From: Takakia lepidozioides
Taxonomy: Eukaryota; Streptophyta; Takakiopsida; Takakiales; Takakiaceae
Assembly: GCA_030704615.1 (NCBI GenBank)
Contig: CM060733.1
Span: 2,852,001 to 2,916,000 of the forward strand
Direction of reading: 5' to 3'
DNA length: 64,000 nucleotides
Numbering within the stretch: position 1 is the stretch's first letter; each line of letters starts with the position of its first letter. The notes below the pieces were generated by a model. That model searched no databases. It was not told the origin of the DNA and saw only the letters and a program-made list of their open reading frames with translations. Positions 57,300 to 64,000 of this stretch are shown here, piece by piece. Made by a program: the position numbers and the translations under genes.

Positions 57300-59490
57300 G
57301 AGCTTCTCAACCAAAAATTAACCAGCTCACACTGCTACAATATAAATTCTTCTCTATTTAGGGTCTAGGATTTAGGTAATGTCTTCGGTTCTCTCTCTCC
57401 CCCCCCCCCCTGTTTCATAAAACTTCAATGATGAATTACTGACTTTTGACCGCGCCAGAAAGCAATGAGTCACTGGATTGCATGAAAAAGTGCATTGAAA
57501 CAGGGGAAATCGGAGGGGGAGTGGTGGTTGGAGCAGCAGCAGTAGAAACCCCGTATGCATAGATTTAATGGACTGTGACAGTAATGGTGTCTAGTTATGC
57601 AGGCGTGAAAGAGTGATGATTTTTTCTAGTACTGGGATGGACTGTTACCTTATCTGACTCATCCCGGGAAGAAACTTCAATTTAGCTGCCTTGTGCATGT
57701 GCATTCCATCAATGAAAACATGTTAGTGGGTGGAATTCTAAATAAACTACTTGCAACTCGAAGGAGCAACTGAGCTGAAGGCCTAACATGTGCAGGAATC
57801 TCAAGTGGGACTACGGATGTGGCTCTCATTATAGACTTTCCAGATGAAGCGAACGATCGTTCCTACCAATAACATCCACTCCATTTGGCGTTAACTCTCA
57901 GAACAAGGTCTTTGTTACTAACGTCACTTCTGTGCAAATCCCTTAACCTAAATCCTGAATATGTGCCTTGTAAGTAATTTTAGTCCCTGAGGATGATTTT
58001 ACCTTCTCTAACCATCGTTCAGTATCCTAGCAGTATATATCTGATGCTGAAATTCTAGTGCCTTCCTTTCGTTGGGTAGAAAGCAACTTTGCATTGTTGT
58101 GCTCAATTCCCCTGCTCATTGAGTTTTGGTGCCAGTTGGAACCATGAGTTTTCTAGGCCTGTTGAGATTCATGCAACACATCCTTGAAAGCTGTACATGC
58201 TCGAGACACAATCTGCGGTCCTCTAGGCATCTGTCCTTTGGACTTCATTCTCCTTAGTATGCTAAACCTCAGCACACCTGCATCCCCATATGTCCCGCTT
58301 GTGTTTCATGAGAATGGGATATTTAAGCCACTATAAGAGGAGGTTGCCCAAAAGTTGATCTGTTCATATTGATGGTTTGGTGAGACAAATTGGTCATGTC
58401 AAGCCTATTGAGATTGTTGGAGGTTGAAGTAAATTTGGATTTCATCTTATGTTTGGAATGCAGTTTAGATACAAAAGTTGATGATAATGGCTTATTGCAA
58501 TTGTGTATCAGATTTTGCACCAACCTCTTGCGCTTATCTTCCCCGGCTCTTTTTCATATTGCATTGGCACTTGAAGGTCAGTAAGTTTGTTACCATTCAA
58601 GATCAAGGTGTAAGTTTAATAGCTAATCTGATGTGAGTGGTTGTGTTCCATCTGCAGGTTGCATCTGTTGAAGAGGAGATCATCTAGGTAAGATTCTTTG
58701 TGTTCCAGTTCTCCTCTCTCTGTTCAAGTTTTTTTGACTACAAGCTGGATCTATCATTCATTTCTCTTCTCTCTCCATAAGCCGTACAATAACAAGTGAG
58801 ATAATCCCCATCAAATGTATCACATCTCTGTAAGGGAAGGTCTCGTGTCTGTAGCAGTCTAAGGTCAATTCTCATATCAGTGCAAGCTCTCAAATTAACA
58901 TTCAATCCAAGGTAATCAATTTGTTGAGGGCTTAGTTTTGTACGTAGTTTTTTAAGATCTGGTTAGTCTCTGTACCTTTCCTAGGGAATGGTCATACATT
59001 AATTCTCACTGAAAGAAACCCTTATGGAGACTCTACTACCAAGCTTCTTCACAGTCTTGGTGAAATATTTGCCCTTCGGTACCAGCTCAAGGTCCTTCGA
59101 CACTATGCAGCACTAGATGGACAACAAAGAGGAGGTTGCTTGCATCATCCAGCTGGACAAAATTGAAGCATCATATGGGGCAGAGGGGTGAAAGTTTTAT
59201 TGCTCTAGTCTTATTGGATGTAGGCTACATGCATGTTGGTGATGTGTATCCCCTCCACCTAGCTCTGCCTGACGTCGATAATTCCAAGTTCCCATTCAAA
59301 TATCACATGTGTGAATGTGATAGGTAATAGATTTTGCAAAGATATCTTGATCTTGCCTCCATGATTACAAATTGTAACGATCGAACTTATAATAGGTGTT
59401 CAAACAACTTAGCCATGTTGTTTGAACATCAATTTAAGTTCCCAACCTAGAGACTTCTCCTCCTTTTTGTTTTCTTTTTTCTTTTTTTTA
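57300..59490. other. Non-coding interval
   Basis: No recognised gene. A C-run (57402-57412) and T-rich stretches occur. Short frames at 58390-58584 and 59136-59327 look like chance. Confidence 0.45.
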
Positions 59491-59715
59491 ATGGGAGACA
59501 CCTGGGAGCGACAGCTCACAAATCGGGCCCCTTAATAGTGAGAGGAGAAAATAACCTCTTTCACAGTAACCTCGCCATGAAGGCGTCCGATTGGGACACT
59601 GCCCAAGGGAAGGGGGAGAAGAACATACCACACCCGTCAAGATAGTAGGATTTGACCCCAAAATCATTTGGGTGGCACTCACTGCACCATCCATCTCAGC
59701 TAGTGACTGTTGGTC
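59491..59715 (-). mobile_element. tRNA-derived SINE, copy 2
   Basis: Same family as 54062-54271: shared body words GCGACAGCTCACA, AGTGAGAGGAGAAAATAACC and TTCACAGTAACCTCGCCATGA. The B box GGGGTCAAATCCTA (59659-59646) is kept, the A box near 59700 is degraded. The body has about 20 extra bases (59589-59609). T-runs at 59465-59490 mark the A-tail on the minus strand. Confidence 0.85.
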
Positions 59716-59999
59716 TTCTATTGCTTAATAGCAAAATAGTACGCGATCCTTGTAAATGTTAGTATTATGCCTTGCCTATGTTTGCAAGACTCTCAATTCT
59801 AGGCTTTCCATTTAACCTTGTTCTGGATATCGTATCTAGATTGTGTGTCTAAATTAAGCACTTCATCCCCTCCACCCCTTACCTCTAAGAATATAAGAAT
59901 ATCAAAGCTAGCTATTCACTTATTTTGTTTTTAAAAGCTTATTCCTTATTTTATGTCTTGTTGCCACTTCTTTTACTTTGTTTATTTCCAGTTTTATAT
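59716..59999. other. Spacer before the repeat array
   Basis: AT-rich, nothing recognised. Confidence 0.4.
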
Positions 60000-60631
60000 C
60001 AATACTAGGGTAGCCTATGCCGTTGGCCCAAGTGTTCAGTGTCATCTCAGTCCAAGTGCAATCCTCTTTTGTATCCAAGTGCGTCTCTTATGTGCGACCT
60101 CTAGGGTAGCCAGCTATACTGTTGGCCCAAGTATCCAGTGTCATCTAAGCCCAAGTGTAAGATCTTCTATGTATCCCAGTGCGTCTCCTATGTCGAGGCC
60201 CAAGTGCGACCTCTAGTGTAGCATATGTCGTTGGCCCATGTGTGAAGAATTGTAATCTAAGACCAAGTGCAATTTCCTAAGTTATGTATCTTATTATGTA
60301 TCCAAGTGCATCTCCTATGTCTGGCCCATCTAAGCCCAGTTTTATATCAACTAGGGTAGCCTGTGCCATTGGCCCAAGTGTCCATTGTCATCTAAGCCCA
60401 AGTGTAAGATCTTCTATTAATCTCAGTGCGTGTCCTATGTCGAGGCCCAAGTGCGACCTCTAGTGCAGCCTATGTCGTTGGCCCGTCTGTGAAGAATTGA
60501 AAACTAAAACCAAGTGTAATTTTCTATGTATCCAAGTGCGTCTCCTATGTTGAGGCCCATCTAAGCCCAAGTGCAATCTTCTATTCATGTATCCAAGTGC
60601 ATCTCCCATGTAGAGCCCCAATTGTCCAATT

Positions 60632-60900
60632 ATCTCTCCCGTCGAGGCTCCAACCATTGTCCCAGAAATGCCCACTTTGCCATTTTTGCTATTTTTTGTG
60701 AATTTTCAGCGACCCAAAGTACTTGGAATTCCACATCTCCCACACCGCAGATCCAAAAATAATGAGACCAAGCCCGTGCACCCCTCCTCGTCGAGGGCTT
60801 TCCAACGAGACCAAGCACTAGCGCTGGGGCCTCGCAGTTTGGGACATCTCAACGCTACAAAACAAAACAAAACAAACAAACTGGCTTCCTTCATATATTG
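60632..60900 (-). mobile_element. A-tailed retroposon-like module, copy a (partial)
   Basis: Read minus: starts TCAATATATGAAG..., TTTTG-type repeats, GTAGCGTTGAGATG, then TTGGTCTC, AATTCCAAGTACTTTGGG and GGAGCCTCGACGGGAGA. The A-tailed end is missing here. Confidence 0.75.
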
Positions 60901-61427
60901 ACTAGGGTAGCCTGCGCCGTTGGCCCGAGTGTCCAGTGTCATCTGAGTCCAAGTGCAAATCCATGTATCCAAGTGCGTCTCATATGTCGAGGCCCAAATG
61001 CGACCTCTAGGATAGCCTGTGCGGTTGGCCCAATTGTCTAGTGTATCTCCTATGTATCCCAGTGCATCTCCTATGTCGAGGCCCAAGTGCGACCTCTAGG
61101 GTAGCCTTTGCCGTTGGCCCAAACGTCCCGTGCGTGAAGAATTGAACTCTAAGCCCAAGTGTAATCGCCTATGTATCCAAGTGTTTTTCCCACGTAGAGG
61201 CCCAAGTTCGACCTTTAGTGTTCATTGTCATCTAAGTCCAAGTGCAATTCCCTATGTATCCAAAGACCCTATAGTTTGGGAGATCTCCACGTCATTGTTC
61301 CAACAAAGCCCACTTTGCTATTTTTGCAATCTCCCATGTCAAGGCTTCATATTTGATATATCCACTTTGCTATTTTCTTGAATTTCCAGCGACCAAAAGT
61401 ACTTGAAATTCCAAATTTCCCAAATGA

Positions 61428-61680
61428 AGGGCCAATCATTGCTCCAGGAAAGCCCACTTTGCTATTTTTCCCGAATTTCCAAAGACCAAAAGTACTTGAA
61501 ATTCGATATCTCCGACCCCGCTGGTCCAAAAATCATGAGACCAAGCCGGTGCACCCCTCCTCACCGAGGGCTTTCCAACGGCACCAAGCACCCGCGCTGG
61601 GCCCCGCGATTTTGGAGATCTCAACGACGCTACAAAACAAAACAAAACAAAACAACGTCTCGATTCATATATTGATACTA
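61428..61680 (-). mobile_element. A-tailed retroposon-like module, copy b (partial)
   Basis: Same module with an (AAAAC)n tract at 61633-61652 on the plus strand. A truncated duplicate of its inner part lies just to the left (61355-61427). Confidence 0.7.
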
Positions 61681-61837
61681 GGGTAGCCTGTGCCGTTGGC
61701 CCAAGTGTCGAGTGTCATCTAAGTCCAAGTGCAATCCCATATGTATCAAAGTGCATTTCCTATGTGAGGCCCAAATGCAACCTCTAGGGTAGCCTTTGCC
61801 ATTGGCCCAAGTGTCCAATGTCATCTAAGTACGTTTT

Positions 61838-62160
61838 TTTTTCACAGAGCCTACGACCAGATTTGAGCCGGAGACCTTCCCTTGATGTCTCTCCCGTCGA
61901 GGCTCCAACCATTGTCCCAAGAATGCCCACTTTGCCAATTTTTTCTATTTTTTGCGAATTTCCAGCGACCAAAAGAACTTGGAATTCCACATCTCCCTCA
62001 CCGCTTGTCCAAAAATCATGAGACCAAGCCCGTGCACCCCTCCTCATCAAGGGCTTTCCAACGGCACCAAGCACCCGCGCTAGGCCTGCGGTTTGGGAGA
62101 TCTCAACAACGCTACAAAACAAAACAAAACAAAACAAATGTCTCGCTTCATATATTGACT
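61838..62160 (-). mobile_element. A-tailed retroposon-like module, copy c (full length)
   Basis: The most complete copy. On the minus strand it runs from TCAATATATGAAGCGAGAC through (GTTTT)n, GTAGCGTTGTTGAGATC and the body to CTCAAATCTGGTCGTAGGC, TCTGTG and a run of A (T-run at 61838-61845 on plus). The A-tail indicates an RNA intermediate. Confidence 0.75.
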
Positions 62161-62889
62161 AGGGTAGCCTGTGCCATTGGCCCAAGTGTCCAGGGTCATC
62201 TAAGCCCATGTGCAATCTCCTATGTATCCAAGTGTGTCTCCTATGTGGAGGCCCATCATGTCGAGGCCCAAGTCGACCTCTACGGTAGCTTGTGTCGTTG
62301 GCCCAAGTGTAAATAATTGAAATCTAAGACCGGGAATTTCCTATTATCATAGTGCGTCTCCTATATCAAGGCCCATCTAAGCCCAAGTGCAATCTATTTT
62401 ATGTATCCAAGTGCATCTCCCGTGTAGATGCCCAAGTGTCCACTGTTATTTAAGCCCAAGTGCACTCTCCTATGTATCCAAGTGCATCTCCTATGTATCA
62501 AGTGACATCTCCCATGTGCGTCTCCTATGTCGAGGCCCATCTAAGCCCAGTGTGCAATCTTTTATGTATCCAAGTGCATCTCCCATGTAGATGCCCAAGT
62601 GTCCACTGTCATTTAAGAACAAGTGCAATTTTTTATGTATCCTAGTGCATCTCTTATGTTGAGGCCCAAGTGCGACCTCTAGTGTAGCCTATGCCGTTGG
62701 CCCATGTGTGAAAAATTGAAATCCAAACCCAAGTGCAATCTTCTATTTATGTATCCAAGTGCATCTCCCATGTAGAGGCCCAAGTGTGACCTCCAGTGTC
62801 CACTGCAAATCCCCAATGTATCCAAAGACCTACGGTTTGGGAGATCTCTATGTCATTGCCCACTTTGCTATTTTTGCAATCTCCCCTGT

Positions 62890-63217
62890 CGAGGCTTCAT
62901 ATATTGATATATCCACTTTTCTATTTTTTACGAATATCCAGCGACCAAAAATACTTGAAATTCCAAATCTCCCACATGAAGGGCCAATCATTGCTCTAGA
63001 AAAACCCACTTTGCTATTTTTCTCAAATTTCCAACGACCCAAAGCACTTGAAATTCCAGATCTCCCACACCGCTGGTCCAAAAATCATGAGACCAAGCCG
63101 GTGCACCCCTGCTCACCGAGGGCTTTCCAATGACACCAAGCACCCGCATTGGGGCCGCGCAGTTTGGGAGATCTCAATGATGCTACAAAACAAAACAAAC
63201 GTCTCGCTTCATATATT
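62890..63217 (-). mobile_element. A-tailed retroposon-like module, copy d (partial)
   Basis: Same body as copy c with internal rearrangement: the CCACTTTGCTATTTTT part occurs twice. It ends at an ATATATTGATATG junction that abuts an inverted copy. Confidence 0.7.
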
Positions 63218-63225
63218 GATATGAA

Positions 63226-63512
63226 TTGTTTTGTTTTGTTTTGTTTTGTTTTGTCACGTTGAGATGTCCCAAACCGTGGGGCCCAGCATGGGTGCTTGGT
63301 ACCGTTGGAAAGCCCTCAACGGGGAGGGGTGCACGGGCTTGGTCTCATGATTTTTGGACCTACAGTGTGCGAGATGTGGAATTTAAAGTACTTTGGGTCG
63401 CTGGAAATTCGGGAAAAATAGCAAAGTGGGCATTCCTGGGACAATGGTGGGAGCCTCGATAGGAGAGATATCAAGGGAAAGGTCTCCGGCTCAAATCTGG
63501 TCGTAGGCTCTG
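63226..63512 (+). mobile_element. A-tailed retroposon-like module, copy e (inverted)
   Basis: Opposite orientation to copies a-d. It starts with (TTTTG)n, continues GTTGAGATGTCCC, CTTGGTCTCATGATTTTTGG and GGGCATTCCTGGGACAATGG, and ends CTGGTCGTAGGCTCTGTGGG plus an A-run. Confidence 0.8.
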
Positions 63513-63540
63513 TGGGAAAAGAATGATGAGATATGGCTAA

Positions 63541-63652
63541 AACGACTTTCAAGTACTTTTGGTCGTTGGACAATGATTGGAGCCTCGAAAGGAGAGATAT
63601 CAAGGGAAAGGTCTCCGTTTCAAATCTGGTCGTAGGCTCTGTGGAAAAAAAA
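63541..63652 (+). mobile_element. A-tailed retroposon-like module, 3' part (copy e2)
   Basis: Only the 3' half is present (TCAAGTACTTTTGGTCG, GGAGCCTCGAAAGGAGAG, CGTAGGCTCTGTGG, A8). The 5' half is deleted internally. Confidence 0.75.
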
Positions 63653-63732
63653 TATATTAGATACGGCTTGCTTCATATATTTGATGCACTTGGACACTCA
63701 ACGGCACAGGCTACCCTAGTCAATATATGAAG

Positions 63733-64000
63733 CGAGGCGGTTTGTTGGTTTGTTTGTTTTGTTTTGTTTTGTAGCGTTGAGATGCCCCAAACCGCAAGGC
63801 CCCAGCCATGGTGCTTGGTACCCTTGGAAAGCCCTCGATGAGGAGGGGTGTACCAGCTTGGTCTCATGATTTTTGGACCTACGGTGTGGGATATGTGGCA
63901 TTTCAAGTACCTGTGGTCGCTGGAAATTCGCGAAAAAATAGCAAAGTGGGCATTCCTGGGGCAACGATTGGAGCCTCGACGGGAGATATATCAAGGGGAG
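63733..64000 (+). mobile_element. A-tailed retroposon-like module, copy f (cut by window end)
   Basis: Starts after CAATATATGAAGCGAGGCGG with (GTTTT)n, then the same body, cut at the window edge before the A-tail. Confidence 0.78.

Larger units (their letters stand above)
60000..63725. repeat. Degenerate minisatellite array
   Basis: Dozens of diverged copies of short phrases recur in loose order: TAGGGTAGCCTGTGCCGTTG, GCCCAAGTGTCCAGTGTCATC, TAAGCCCAAGTGCAATC, TATGTATCCAAGTGCATCTCC and TATGTCGAGGCCCAAGTGCG. A full set is roughly 150-200 bp. The array is interrupted by the A-tailed retroposon-like modules. It has no coding potential despite open frames created by the repeats. Confidence 0.9.

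Noticed and set aside
60000-63730. Protein-coding frames in the right-hand array
   Set aside because: They are open only because repeat phrases lack stops. The translations just repeat the minisatellite on both strands.
60000-63730. CRISPR-like array of repeats and spacers
   Set aside because: Repeats are variable in order, length and sequence, and the genome is eukaryotic.

Overview
This is a stretch of nuclear genome from a plant, most likely a seed-free land plant. The evidence is spliced genes with GT-AG and GC-AG introns, a plant-type CCCH zinc-finger protein, decayed PPR-DYW organelle RNA-editing genes, and Ty3/gypsy and Ty1/copia debris. Repeated PPR-DYW relics fit lineages with very large editing-factor families (ferns, lycophytes, hornworts, some mosses). 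I cannot name the species. There is no prokaryotic organisation, no CRISPR array and no operon.

Layout. 0-6 kb: the tail of a possible truncated ORF, then a decayed Ty3/gypsy retrotransposon (gag, protease, a dUTPase-like segment, RT, RNase H, integrase). 6.2-7.25 kb: an intact 350-residue orphan ORF. 7.3-18 kb: mostly non-coding, with short tandem repeats, two PPR-DYW tail relics (minus) and LTR-like sequence without coding capacity. 18-26.3 kb, all minus strand: a RING-like two-exon gene with a premature stop, PPR-DYW relics, one isolated DEAD-box helicase exon, and a large decayed gene resembling a DDE/RNase-H-fold transposase.

28.9-39.0 kb is the healthy core. A complete 15-exon DNA polymerase lambda gene is followed head-to-tail by a complete three-exon acyl-CoA-binding protein gene. 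All exon phases close and both reading frames are open. Each gene contains one GC-AG intron. 40.9-44.2 kb holds relics of a Ulp1/C48-protease-like gene on the plus strand, split by a minus-strand Ty1/copia fragment. 45.2-51.9 kb is a minus-strand CCCH zinc-finger/coiled-coil gene of at least ten exons. 52-60 kb is non-coding with two copies of a tRNA-derived SINE and LTR-like promoter sequence. 60-64 kb is a composite repeat array: a degenerate minisatellite interleaved with several copies of an A-tailed ~300-bp retroposon-like module, in both orientations.

The three intact genes do unrelated housekeeping jobs (DNA gap-filling repair, acyl-CoA binding, probable RNA binding). Nothing suggests they work as a cluster. 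The least-explained parts are the DDE-like and RING-like gene pair (18-26 kb), the dUTPase-like segment in the Ty3 element, and the array at the right edge.
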